NCBI GenBank assembly: GCA_029204225.1
Contig: CM055098.1
Coordinates: forward strand, 12,447,315-12,511,314
Direction: 5' to 3'
Origin: Diphasiastrum complanatum
Lineage: Eukaryota; Streptophyta; Lycopodiopsida; Lycopodiales; Lycopodiaceae
Length of the DNA stretch: 64,000 bases
In this document: piece by piece, positions 1-10,019 of the stretch
Position numbering within the stretch: position 1 is the first letter of the stretch
Layout of the letters: each line of letters starts with the position of its first letter
The notes under the pieces: model-generated
Told to the model about the DNA's origin: nothing
The model's database searches: none
The model's input: only the letters and a program-made list of their open reading frames with translations
Program-made: the position numbers and the translations under genes

Positions 1-730
1 TACCTCTTGAGGATCAGATTAAGATCCACTCTTGGTCCTTTTTGTACCTTTTTGCACATATCTTATGTACGACATGATCTGTACCAGGCCAGACATAGCT
101 TTTGCAGTCAACTCTTTCAGTCAGTTTATGACTAACCCTGGTATAACACATTGGAAGGCTCTTATCAAGGTCATGAGATATCTTCGAGCTACTATGGACT
201 TTTGCATTTGTTATGGAGCAGTTGATAACGACAAACTCAATTTTCTCAATGGTTACACAGATGCAAGTTGGGCAGGAGATGTAGACACTCGTAAATCCAC
301 TTCCGAATTTACATTCTTCCTCAACAATGTTCCATTTTCTTGGAACAGTCGCAAGCAATTTTTGATAGCTCTATCTTCCACTGAATCAAAGTATATTGCA
401 GTCTCTCAAGCTACAAAGAAAACAATCTGGTTGAGGAATTTACTCTCAGATATCGGTCTGAATCAATATGTTCCGAGGACATTATTTTTTGATAATCAAA
501 GTGCCATTACTTTATCAGCCAACCCTAGATTTCATTCCATGATTAAGCACATTGAACTGAAGTATCATTTCATCGGAAGCAAAGTTCTCAACGAAGAGGT
601 CAGATTGCAGTACTGTAGAATGCAAGATATGAAAAAAGATGTTTTTACTAAATCATTAAGTTTGGAGTCACACAGAAGATTCTGTGTAGAACTAAGTTTA
701 AAGGTCAAAGCATTCAAGGATTCAAATTAA
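1..730 (+). pseudogene. Copia RT C-terminus and RNase H (5'-truncated by window)
   Basis: This is the 3' end of a Ty1/Copia polyprotein, which copies retrotransposon RNA into DNA in cytoplasmic virus-like particles. An open frame from about 32 to 730 begins in the last part of reverse transcriptase (MICTRPDIAFAVNSFSQFM) and runs through RNase H. The RNase H acidic residues are visible in YTDASWAGD, SSTESKYIA and FFDNQSAI, and the usual HIELKYHFI segment follows. The frame ends just before a purine-rich tract and an LTR, the expected order for the end of Copia pol. The upstream part lies outside the window, so whether the whole element is intact cannot be judged. Confidence 0.9.
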
Positions 731-737
731 GCGGGAG

Positions 738-1760
738 TGTTGGATTATTCTCCTTCTTACCAATCGACTAATCGGTTTTAATCTTCATCCATTGTTTATC
801 CAGTTCTACGGATTTTTTTGTGTTTTTATGCAGTCTGCAAAATTACAAGTGTTTTTACACAGTCTGCAGAAATACATGGAGTTTGAAACAGTGTTGTCTT
901 TTTCACCTGTTAGGAATCCCGTTGAAAAATGCAGTGTCGCCTTTTTCGCATGACGAAATCTCGTGTAAAATCACAGTGTCGCAATTTTCACTTTTTCCAA
1001 AGAACCTCAAATGTTAAGGATATGACTCTGGCAAAGTGTGGGACAACCCTAAATGAGATTTAAGGACACCTTTACCTTTTTCGTCTTTTTTGCAAAAAAA
1101 CCCGACACTGTCATTTTTTCGCGACAGTGTTGTATGTGGTTGTTTTAGTTCATTTATGTAGAGCTACAGTTTTGGTTCATTTATGTAGACAGAAGAACGT
1201 ATACGACCAATTTCACCGCTTATCAACAATCAATGACAAGGATCGAATGAATGCCAGCGGATCACCAGCCAACTGGCGATCGCAATTGACGACCTAATTT
1301 CTTAGTATAAATAGTTGTTCATATTCATACAATTTTATCATTATTAGAAGTTGAAGTTATCAGAAGAAGTTTTTGAATAATTAGCTCTCTCTCTCAAGCC
1401 TGCGAGCTTGAACACTCCTGAGCATTCTAGCTCACTTCTTAGAGTTGTTTTAGAGATTGCTATTGTGCCACTGCTTATTAGCATTGGACTTAATTCAGAC
1501 TTTCATTTTAGCCGCTCAGAGATAGCATAGAGTATGCAGCTTTGATCCGCAGCTCATTGTATTCATTTACTTCTATTATGTTTTTCATACTGAATCACTA
1601 TTGTTTTGTTTGAAATTGATAGGTGTAGTCATGCATTGTGAAAGAAGAAGATAGTTTATTCCGCCATGCACAAAAAGATTTCTTTCTAGACACTCGAATT
1701 ATTTTTATTCATTTATTTTTCAAGCTAGACCTATCTTCTGCACACCACTTTCTGACAACT
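738..1760 (+). repeat. Copia 3' LTR (family 1), internally deleted
   Basis: The LTR starts with TGTTGGATTATTC right after the purine tract GCGGGAG that follows the RNase H stop. It is clearly homologous to the LTR at 34103-35475, for example in the segment around the inverted CTCAAGCCTGCRAGCTTGA and at the GTTTGAAATTGATAGG segment. Relative to that copy it lacks roughly 250 bp near 1600. The exact 3' end is uncertain by a few bases. Confidence 0.8.
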
Positions 1761-1789
1761 TACACTTGGCTTGATGGTAGAATCTAATG

Positions 1790-2310
1790 ACATAACACCT
1801 CTTGATTTCATTTGTCAAATTGGGCCAATCAGAATGTGAGGTGTAGAAAAATGGTCTAATCATTGTAAGAGGTGGCATGTAGGTGGTCCAATCAAAGTAA
1901 GAGGTGATGTTTTAGAGGTTCAATCATTTTGCACCATTTTCATTCTCATGGATCTCGAGCTACTATGAGTGAGAGTGAGATTGAGTCCACACTTAGTTTT
2001 TTGTAATGAGATTGAGATGTAACATGCTCCAACACTTAGAAATATTTTCAGATTCTCTCTCTACCCGAGAGCTTGATGTAGCATTCTCTCTCTATCCGAG
2101 AGCGAGCCAGTTTTATACTTAGTTTTTTTCATCCAAAGTTGTATCTCATTATGTGTGATGAATGGTTTGATGCATGTGTAGATTGTTCTTGTCTTAGATT
2201 TTTGAGCTGTGCAAGGTAGATCTATGTGCAATCACACACATCTTAGAAGATCATTCACATTGTTTGAGATGTCCTCACACGTGTGAAAAGTACACTTTTT
2301 TCACTTGACT
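1790..2310 (+). repeat. LTR-like repeat, plus orientation (family 2)
   Basis: Noncoding. Positions about 1800-1965 are homologous to the reverse complement of about 3835-3995. The end around 2205-2290 (GATCTATGTGCAATCACACA, then CACACGTGTGAAA) is homologous to 9925-9995. Sharing pieces with several sites and ending near a GTGTGAAA motif suggests LTR sequence. No PBS or PPT is visible here, so element ends are not defined. A local direct repeat of a TCTCTCTACCCGAGAGC-type segment occurs at 2055-2105. Confidence 0.45.
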
Positions 2311-2329
2311 CCTCCTTGAGCCTTGCAAG

Positions 2330-3190
2330 TTCCTTGATACCAACAACATTAGAAGCACTTACATTCACACTTGAAACAACATTCCTGACATTAATATGTC
2401 AATCTCCATGGATTTGAAATTTGAATGCTCCAAATTCTCCTCTTGAAAAACAAGCTCTCCTTTGGCTTCCATCACATCCAAATTGTGATTAGATCTCACA
2501 CAAATATCAAGTTTGAAAAGTCTACCATCTCTAATCCCTTTGGCCATGACATTTCCTTTCTTCATGATAAAGCAAGTGTTGCAATCAAACTTGACATCAT
2601 ATTACACTCAACAAATTTTTGGACATTAAAGGAACATACAAAACATTTTGAAGCCTTGCTCTCCTTCTTGACTCAATCCAAATAGGAATGGTTCCTATCC
2701 CATGAATCTCACATTTAGCACCATTCTCAACAAGAATAGACTTCTTAGAACTTGAATATGATGAAAATTAAAAAATAACTTCCTTTGTCTTATGACATGT
2801 GAGTTTACCACACTATCGATCCACCAATGATCTTGCTCCAAAGAAATTGATAATGTACTCATGCATGCCATGAGTGACTCATCTTCATTGAAGCCATCTC
2901 CTTTTTTATTGCTGATGTTCGCTTGCTATCCTTCTTGATTTTTTTCATTCTTAAAATTTTGAGCACTTCAAGAAAAAATGCCCCTTCTTGCCACAATAAT
3001 AGCACTTGAATCTCTTACTTGCCTCCAATAGGTAGCCTCCTATTGATGAGGAAGTACTTGTACACAAAGCACACACTTGTGATATGATTCTACAAATTGA
3101 ATTTGTGATCCTCGAGAAACTAAATTTGAACACACCAAAAATCCAAAAAGATCTACAAAAGATTTGAATCACAAATCTTAGAATCAATCT
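2330..3190 (-). pseudogene. Copia Gag zinc knuckle to pre-integrase fragment
   Basis: Reading down the minus strand, a Gag zinc knuckle CYYCGKKGHFFLKC (CX2CX4HX4C, near 2965-3010) is followed by a degenerate protease active site DHWWIDSVVNSH near 2805-2830, where DSGA would be expected. A piece resembling the start of the pre-integrase domain (GRLFKLDICV, near 2505-2535) comes next. Stops and frame changes break it. The closest relative in this window is the fragment at 32681-34102, which has DPWWIDSGASSHM and LFKLDACV in the same order. Confidence 0.75.
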
Positions 3191-3354
3191 TCACCCAAAA
3201 TCTTGTCACCTTTAGAAAAAGGACCTTACCTAGATTGCAAAGATTAAGGCTCACAATAATTGAATCAAAACATAAAAAAAATTAGATTAAAACATCCCTT
3301 TTGGACTCACTAAGATCCAAAGACTCTAATCTTAAGAGTTGAATTGGATTTGAT

Positions 3355-3366
3355 AAGTTTTGATAC
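3355..3366 (-). other. Primer binding site-like sequence (minus)
   Basis: The minus strand reads TGGTATCAAAAC, matching the plant Copia initiator-Met tRNA primer site TGGTATCAGAGC at 10 of 12 positions. It lies upstream, in minus orientation, of the Gag fragment at 2330-3190 and just downstream of the LTR-like block at 3370-4005, as expected for a 5' LTR/PBS junction. Confidence 0.5.
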
Positions 3367-3369
3367 CAA

Positions 3370-4005
3370 TCTATGTCCTAGTTTTTCACCAATCTTGACT
3401 AGCTTGAACAATTTTAAAAAATGGTATCTAGAGATTCGCCAAGATCTTAACCAAGATTGTACACTCAAATATGGAATCTTCCCTATTCTAGACACCCAAT
3501 GGTATCACAACTTGACCCTCACACTCTCACAAAAAAAGTTTGACTAGAATCAATTTGAGTTTTATGCAATCATATGCCAATTTTACACAAAAAAAAAAAA
3601 AAAATTGTACACAAATTACATGCATGTGGAAGGACTATAATGATGATTTTTTGGCCTCACAACAACTATATCTGAACAATATTCAAAACACTAGAAAGAT
3701 CTCCCAACATCTAGATCACAAACTCTAGAATCATAGCACACCGGAATCTAGTCAATTGGAAAATTAGACCTTGCTTTGATCACCAAGATTAAAGCACAGC
3801 AAACTTGAACCAAATCACACCAAAATTAGATCCAATCAATCCTATTGACGAGTGGAAATGAAGCTCAATGATTGGACCTCTCTAAAATCACCTCTTGCAT
3901 TGCTTGGACCACTTACAACCACCTGTTACATTGATTGGACCATTTTGGTTTAACTATGATTTGTCCAAATTGACAAATGAGATTATGAGCTGCAATGTAT
4001 TTCAA
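3370..4005 (-). repeat. LTR-like block, minus orientation (family 2)
   Basis: This block lies between a Copia RNase H end (4013-4310) and a PBS (3355-3366), both on the minus strand. About 160 bp at its upstream end (3835-3995) is inverted relative to 1800-1965. The rest has no recognisable coding content and includes a poly-T run (minus strand) at 3587-3603. Confidence 0.5.
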
Positions 4006-4012
4006 CATAGAT

Positions 4013-4310
4013 CTAACCCAAGATTAGATCTAAACTTGACAAAAGCATTCTTGAGCAATGGTTTGTGAGAAGATTGACAATACATGAAGATGATCCAATA
4101 TGCTCCAAGATGATCTCTCTTCCAATAATCTTCTCCCTTACAAAATGGTGTGCTATCTCGATCTGCTTGCTTTTTTCATGAAAAATTGGATTATTTGCAA
4201 GAGCTTGAGCCAAGATATTTTCACACTTGATAGCCTTTGAAAAAGGCATTAGAAACATCAAGTTGGAAGATCCTCCAATTGAAATAGCATGCAATAGAAA
4301 TGATAACTCT
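4013..4310 (-). pseudogene. Copia RNase H C-terminal fragment
   Basis: The minus-strand frame contains ALANNPIFHEKSKQIEIAHH followed by FVREKI. This is the conserved C-terminal block of Copia RNase H (canonical ANPVFHARTKHIEID..FVRE). Only the last ~95 codons remain. A sibling fragment of a related element is at 53230-53425. Confidence 0.8.
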
Positions 4311-4482
4311 TATAGTAACCACTTGTGAAAAAATCAGATCCAAAACATACTTGATGTATCTCTAAGATTTTGACCAAATTTAGTTGCACATCTAGATTTA
4401 GCTACAAGATAGAAATCATCACTTTACACATGCTAGAATTGAATAAATCACTAAGATTTGATCATAAGAATTAAGATCCAAT

Positions 4483-4892
4483 ATGTTATTGTCCATGTCC
4501 ATACAACAACAGAAGCATACTGTCCTTCACACGTGTGGATGCAAGATCAACAATAAAAATGACATTTTACACACTAGAAATCAAGATATCTTGAGAAATA
4601 CACATGAGAATGATTTTGGAAAAGATGCTTGCTTGGGTAAGAGGGGTAGTAATGTGGTAACAAGCGGGACTAGATGTGGTAATCTTTTCAAGATTGATGT
4701 TAATCCTTGTGGAAATGTGGCCAAGAGGAGCTTTGATTATCTCAAGGAGGATAAGGCAAGTGATCTACCTCAACCTATGTTCCAAGATGGTTAGGCTCAT
4801 GAAGATGGTGCTCTGGCAAAAGCACATGGAGAGTTATTGCCAAGGAGGTCTACTTCTCATCAATTCTCTTATCTTGTTCATTTGGATGATCT
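4483..4892 (+). pseudogene. Unrecognised ORF, 5' part, split by a Copia insertion
   Basis: The open frame starts at ATG 4483, has one in-frame TAG at 4792-4794, and otherwise runs to 4892, where a complete Copia element begins. When the element and one copy of the GATCT target duplication are removed, the same frame continues at 8734 and stays open to 9220 (299 codons in all). The product is not recognised. It is rich in Lys/Asp/Gly and includes a segment (FKIDVNPCGN) loosely like part of the unknown region of the ORF at 28280-31372. A relationship to that non-autonomous element family is possible but not proven. Confidence 0.5.
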
Positions 4893-5742
4893 TGTAGAAC
4901 ACCTGATCAGACAAATCCCGGTTCTAATAACAAAGTGCACAGTTTAATAGACAAAGGCTGAGAAACAAACTCGCACTTGAAACATTTCTATTCATGTTCA
5001 ACCTTGAAAGATTCTCGCAATATTCTTGTGGTAACTCAATAGATTTGCGAACAAATTTCTTGTGGTGACTCGAAAGATTTGCGAACAAGTTCTTGTCACG
5101 AAATATTTTGTTTTTTGTTCAAACCTCACCTGTCGCGAACAATTCGCGAAATATTCTTGATTTTTCTTCAAGCTCAAAATTGTCAACTATCACAAACAAT
5201 TCACGAAACACGAAGATGTCGCGAAGAGACAAAGTGTCGCGAACAATTTGCGAAACACGAAGCTTAGACGAAGAGATAAATTGTTGTGAATAATTTGCGA
5301 ACAGAAATTATTCAAGTTTGGAAATAGAGCGTTTATTTGAATATCAACTGTTGTAATGGTTAGATCTACTATTACAGAATTAAAAGGCCAAAAGACTTGT
5401 CCTATAGCAATATAAATACATGTGCACTACTCGTTGTAACTCGACTCTCTACTCACTCAATCAGAGACACAACAATGAAATAAGACAGCAAGAGATGTAT
5501 ACTGATGATTCAGATTCAGAATTATAAAATTTGTTTTTGATCAAAGTTTCTCAATTTTTAATCGTTTAAATTTGTTTGTCTAAAATTGTCTCTTAATTTC
5601 GCATGCTTATTCAATCAAGGCAAAAACTGTTCTAATAGCACATAGATCAGAAACGGACCTAATTAAAGACATTGATATTAGTTTGATTTATTCAAACTTT
5701 CATCGTGTTCTCTGAGGAAGAATTATTACTATTTTTCCTATA
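4893..5742 (+). repeat. 5' LTR of Copia A
   Basis: It runs from TGTAGAACAC to CCTATA (expected CTACA, one change from the 3' copy). The second half (5329-5742) aligns with the retained 3' LTR part at 8341-8728. The 5040-5300 part holds many short repeats of a TTTGCGAACA/TTCGCGAA type motif. TATAAATA lies at 5411-5418 and is a candidate promoter box. Confidence 0.85.
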
Positions 5743-5743
5743 G

Positions 5744-5755
5744 TGGTATCAGAGC
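5744..5755 (+). other. Primer binding site of Copia A
   Basis: TGGTATCAGAGC, complementary to the 3' end of initiator tRNA-Met, starts one base after the 5' LTR end. Confidence 0.9.
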
Positions 5756-5852
5756 ATATTAGAGTTGATACAGTGGTATCCTCGCACCCCTCTCAACATT
5801 CTTCATACATCCATCAATAGCCGCATCTGGGATTTATTCAAAAGAATAGAAG

Positions 5853-6710
5853 ATGTCGTCAATCAACAACATTCAATCTAAGATCAGTACGATCTTGGAT
5901 CCAGAAGGTTCAAACTATTTGATCTGAAAATTAAAGACTTCACTCATATTGAAGGGCGAAGGTCTTTGGCAATGGGTAGAACCAATAGAGGAGAAGCCAA
6001 CAACTACTCCTGGCAAAGAACTTCAAGAATGGAGTTTGAGAAATGACAAAGCTATAGCAAATATTGTGTCATCAGTGCATGACAACATAATGCTAGATCT
6101 TACATCAATTTTGAACACAAAAGACTTTTGGGAAAAATTGCAAACCAAAAATGAGACTAGATCTTGTAATCAAATCATGTTCTTGGAAGACCAATTAACT
6201 TACCTACAATGGGACGACAAAGACTTGACCACATTCGTATGAAAGATAAAGGATTTGTTTATTTCTTTGCAGAATTCTGGCACAGAAAATGCAATCTCAA
6301 AGAAAAAACAACTTAGCTATTTTCTTTGAGCCCTATACAGGTCATTCCACACAACTCAAACTTTACTGGCAAAAGATTTGACTATGACACTTCAAAAGGC
6401 AATAGATGGAGTCAAAGAGGAAGTAGAAGCTCGTGAACGCTATGACGGTAAAGGTGATTCCGAAAATGTTCTATCTACTCAGAAAAATAAATCCTCAAAG
6501 AAGTCTAAGTTTAGGAGGGAGTCGTCTAAAAAGAATGAGTCCAAGACAAATGATCAACAATATGGAAAACAACAGAAAAATTTTGGTGATAGAAAGATTT
6601 GCAATAGATGCAAAAGATCAAGTCATACAAAAGACAAGTGTTGGTTAAATCCAAAAATTGTTTGCATTCATTGTCATAAACGGGGTCATGCAGCAGTAGA
6701 CTATTATTAG
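5853..6710 (+). pseudogene. Copia A Gag with two zinc knuckles (broken)
   Basis: ATG 5853 follows the PBS and opens a Gag of the Copia UBN2/Retrotran_gag type: capsid-like helices with DPEGSNYLI near the start and KDFWEKLQTK around 6125. Nucleocapsid motifs come next: CNRCKRSSHTKDKCW (CX2CX4HX4C) at about 6600-6645 and a second, partial CIHCHKRGHAAVDYY at about 6660-6707, where the final Cys is replaced. Premature stops at 5923 (TGA), 6239 (TGA) and 6328 (TGA) break the frame. Confidence 0.8.
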
Positions 6711-6829
6711 AATCCCAGAAACAAAAAGGAGCATAATCGAAGCGAACCTTCAGATTCAAATTATGTCGAAGACAAAGCAAAATGCTCCAGAGCAGCAGAA
6801 GACAGGACGACAAGAAACTCAACAACATA

Positions 6830-8333
6830 TGTTAGTGCTGATTTATGTTGTTCATCAAATTCAAAAATTCAAGAAGTAGTACTAGTTGATGGAACTGGTG
6901 TACTGTGGTTGGACACGAATCAGAGTGACAAGAAACTGGAGAAAGTTCTCTATGTTCTTACTCTTGATAAAGATCTTTTATCCATAGCAAAGATAGTTGA
7001 TACAGAAATGTCAGTAATTTTCACAAAAAACTCTTGTAAATTGTTCGATGAAGATTCTGATAACCTAGTTGTTAAAGGCAACAAAGAAGAAAATTTGTAT
7101 CACTTGAATATTCGAACTCGAGTTGAACAAGCTAATCAAACTCAAGAATCAACAGATATTTTGTGGCACAAGAGGCTATGTCACATGAACATGGAAGCCT
7201 TGTACCAATTCAACAAAAGTCTGAGAATCGAAGGAGTCAAAATCAAGAGTTGAGATATTCAAACTACTTGCGAATCCTATCTTAAAGGCAAAATGACTAG
7301 AACACCTTTCAGTAAAGATGTTTATAAAGCAACCAAGGTACTTGGAATTGTGCATTCAGATATTTGTGGACCATTCGGAGTATTGTCACTAGGTGATGCA
7401 AAATACTTCATTACATTTATTGATTACTTCAGCAAGTTCGTTGTGGTATACTTTATTCGTACAAAATCTGAAGCTTTCGAGAAATTTGTTGAGTATATAA
7501 ATTGGGCTAAGAAGAAGATAGGCAATAAGTTGAAGCAAAATTCGCACAGATCGTGGAGGTGAGTACATTTCCAACGAATTCAAAGCTTATTGTACTGATC
7601 AAGGTATTATGCATACAAAGACTGCATCATACACACCTCAACACAATGGAATAGCTGAACGAAAAAATTGTACACTTAAGGAAGCTGCTAGGTGTATGAT
7701 GGCTCATGCGAAAGCACCAAAACAGTTGTGGATGGAACCAGTGGCTACATCAAATTATTTTCAAAATCGAATTCTGAAATCTCGAATACCGGATAATCGA
7801 AGCCAAACCTTGCACATGTTCGGACATTCGGATGTGCAGTTTATATGCACATACCAGACAAATTGAGAAAGAAACTCGATGAAAAGACAGAACAAGGTTT
7901 TTTGGTAGGATTCGAGTTACATTTGTCATATTATTGAGTCTACATACCCAAAACTGGCAGAATAAAAGTTGTTCAAGATATCAAATTTGATGAGTCAAAA
8001 TACATAGCAGACAGTGACTTAGTCGGCTATGAAATTCTCAAAAATTATTATGAGTTACCAACGACAGAAGTAAAACAAGCAGATGATGAACGAGAATTAC
8101 CATATTTAGAGGGAGTTCAAGATCGAGTACGTGACAGACTCAAATTACCAGTTCGAATTCCAAAAGACAAGGTCGAATTTGAAAATGTAGAATTGAATTC
8201 GAAACCTGTACAAACTGTGAGAAGATCTGATAGACAACGAAAACCACCGATAAGGTTTGGTCATGATGCTTCAACAAATATAGCCATCGAATTTTGTCGT
8301 TTCTCAGACGAACCTCAAACATTCGAGAAAGCG
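6830..8333 (+). pseudogene. Copia A protease remnant, pre-integrase, integrase, linker
   Basis: The pre-integrase HHCC region shows LWHKRLCHMN (7160-7200). The integrase core shows VHSDICGPFG at about 7350-7380, DAKYFITFIDYFSKF at about 7395-7440, and YTPQHNGIAERKN at about 7628-7670 carrying the catalytic Glu. The protease region around 6890 (VDGTGVLWLD) lacks a clear DSGA. Several stops and frameshifts occur (7251, 7561, 7864). The C-terminal linker ends at EPQTFEKA, where RT should follow but LTR sequence begins. Confidence 0.85.
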
Positions 8334-8728
8334 GAAACAAAGCGTTTATTTGAATATCAACTGTTGTAACGGTTAGATCTACTGTTATAGAATCAAAAGA
8401 CCAGAAGACTTGTTTAGTAGCAATATAAATACATGTGCACTACTCATTGTAACTCGACTAATAGACACAATAGCGAAATAAGACAGCAAGAGATGTATAC
8501 TGATGATTCAGATTCAGAATTATAAAATTCATTTTTGATCAAAGTTTCTCAATTTTTTATTGTCTAAAATTGTCTGTCTAAAATTGTCTCTTAATTCTAC
8601 ATGCTTATTCAATCAAGGCATCTGTACATAGATCGGAAACAGACTCGATTGAAGACACTGATATTAGTTTGATTTATTCAAACTTTCATCATGTTTTCTG
8701 AGGAAGAATTATTACTATTTTTTCTACA
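8333..8728 (+). repeat. 5'-truncated 3' LTR of Copia A
   Basis: From AGCGTTTATTTGAATATCAA (8341) to TTCTACA (8728) it aligns with 5328-5742 of the 5' LTR with scattered substitutions. The first ~425 bp are absent. The junction falls in a short stretch similar in both partners (GGAAACAAAGCG versus GGAAATAGAGCG), which suggests deletion between short homologies. Confidence 0.85.
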
Positions 8729-8733
8729 GATCT

Positions 8734-9220
8734 CATTACATCATGTAGAGGCAACTATGGTGCTATTTCATGTGACTTCTTACTTGAAGACTTCAATTGG
8801 AAGTATCTCTTATCAATGGTGCTTGATATGAAGAATGTAATAGTTATTACTTTGGGGATTTTTAGATCCATATTCTTTGTCAATATTCCTTTACAAGTAG
8901 GAAATAAGGTGGATCTAATATCAATCAAGAGGATGATGGTAGGATTTTCTACATTATTTGATGTACCATCTTGCTTTTATGAGGTTTCTACATCTCATAG
9001 TTGGAGTGAGGCAATGCTTGTCTTGTATCATGCCTCTTGTATGGACATATTGCTTGTCTTCAATGTCTTAGATATGTTTCCAAATCATTTTGAAATCAAG
9101 TGGTTGGATCATCAAATGTATGTTATTGGATCTAGTAAGAGCAAGAATGAGTTTGTCACTCATAGTGTGAAAAATCATGTTTTTACATGTTTTGAGGCAA
9201 TTTGTAAAATTCTCTTGTAA
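8734..9220 (+). pseudogene. Unrecognised ORF, 3' part (continues 4483-4892)
   Basis: The frame is exactly continuous with 4483-4892 once Copia A and one GATCT copy are removed. It contains an ATG at 8816 and ends at TAA 9218-9220. The translated part is moderately hydrophobic (for example VIVITLGIFRSIFFVN). No known domain is recognised. Segments such as CDFLLEDFNW and YVIGSSKSKN are faintly reminiscent of the Gag-unknown ORF at 28280-31372. It could be the tail of another non-autonomous retroelement or an unrelated lost gene. Confidence 0.45.
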
Positions 9221-9267
9221 GTGAAGCATCCAAAGAAGACACTTACATCCTTGAGCAAGTATGTAGC

Positions 9268-9639
9268 CTAAATAAGATCAAGATAGTATTTGATTTCAAG
9301 ATTAGATTCATCATGGAAAAATTTCTTAGTATGTGGACTAGTCAAGCTAGAATTGAAAATCTTGATAATCGGCACATTTGCTCATCTTATGATCTTTATG
9401 AGGCATGGAAGCCTCAGATGTCACTCTTTATAATGCAGCCATCTTCAATAAGATCAAGATAGTGTTTGATTTCAGTATTAGATTCATCATGGAAATAGTT
9501 CTTAGTTTGTGGACTAGTCAAGCTAGAATTGAAAATCTTGATAATCATCACATTTTCTCATCTTATGATCTTGATCTGTATGATCTTTATGATGCATGGA
9601 AGCCTCAGAATTCACTCTTAATTGTGTAGCCATCTTCAT
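9268..9639 (+). repeat. Tandem duplication, ~180-bp unit
   Basis: Two adjacent units, about 9268-9446 and 9447-9639, share long near-identical stretches, for example GTGGACTAGTCAAGCTAGAA at about 9337 and 9511 and the AAGCCTCAGA segment at about 9410 and 9601. The second unit has a small internal insertion (an extra TCTGTATGATCT-like piece). Both units keep an open, similar reading frame, so the duplication arose in coding-like sequence. Confidence 0.85.
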
Positions 9640-9784
9640 GCAAGTGGACAAGCATTGAGGGAACACAAGGATATGGTGGCAAATTGGTGGAATTCTCTTC
9701 AAAGGAGTTGTCAAGTGATTTCTACCAAAGAAAACTTATCATGGATATGGTGAGGTTGCTGCCATGGAGGGAGGGCATTTTCAT

Positions 9785-9995
9785 ACTTAGTTTGTTGTAG
9801 TACAACTCTCCACATGTGTGAAAGTACTTGTATGGTTGATTTAGGCATGTAGGAATGTGCTCTTGCATGTAGGAATGTGCTCTTGCCTTAATTATGGAAT
9901 AGAGCTTGGTTTTCAATCTGTGTGATCTATGTGCAATCACAAAGTCTTAGGAGATCAATAATACACTTTGTGGCACTCCCACATGTGTGAAATTC
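9785..9995 (+). repeat. LTR-like fragment (family 2)
   Basis: It is homologous to 2110-2290, with shared segments starting at CATACTTAGTTT and at GATCTATGTGCAATCACA (9928) and ending near CACATGTGTGAAA. It follows a purine-rich GGAGGGAGGG (9768-9777) that could be a PPT. It contains a local 19-bp tandem repeat (GCATGTAGGAATGTGCTCTT x2, 9844-9882). Confidence 0.45.
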
Positions 9996-10019
9996 AACAC
10001 ATTTCCTCTAATGATGTAT

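Larger units (their letters stand above)
4893..8728 (+). mobile_element. Copia element A with GATCT target duplication
   Basis: The LTR termini are TGTAGAA at 4893 and TCTACA at 8728. They are flanked by an exact 5-bp duplication, GATCT, at 4888-4892 and 8729-8733. The 5' LTR is followed by a PBS, TGGTATCAGAGC. Internal parts are Gag with two zinc knuckles, a decayed protease region, pre-integrase and integrase, and the start of the region before RT. RT, RNase H and the first ~425 bp of the 3' LTR are missing. The integrase-RT linker (ending EPQTFEKA) runs straight into mid-LTR sequence near 8333. The element is dead but its borders are clear. Confidence 0.92.
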
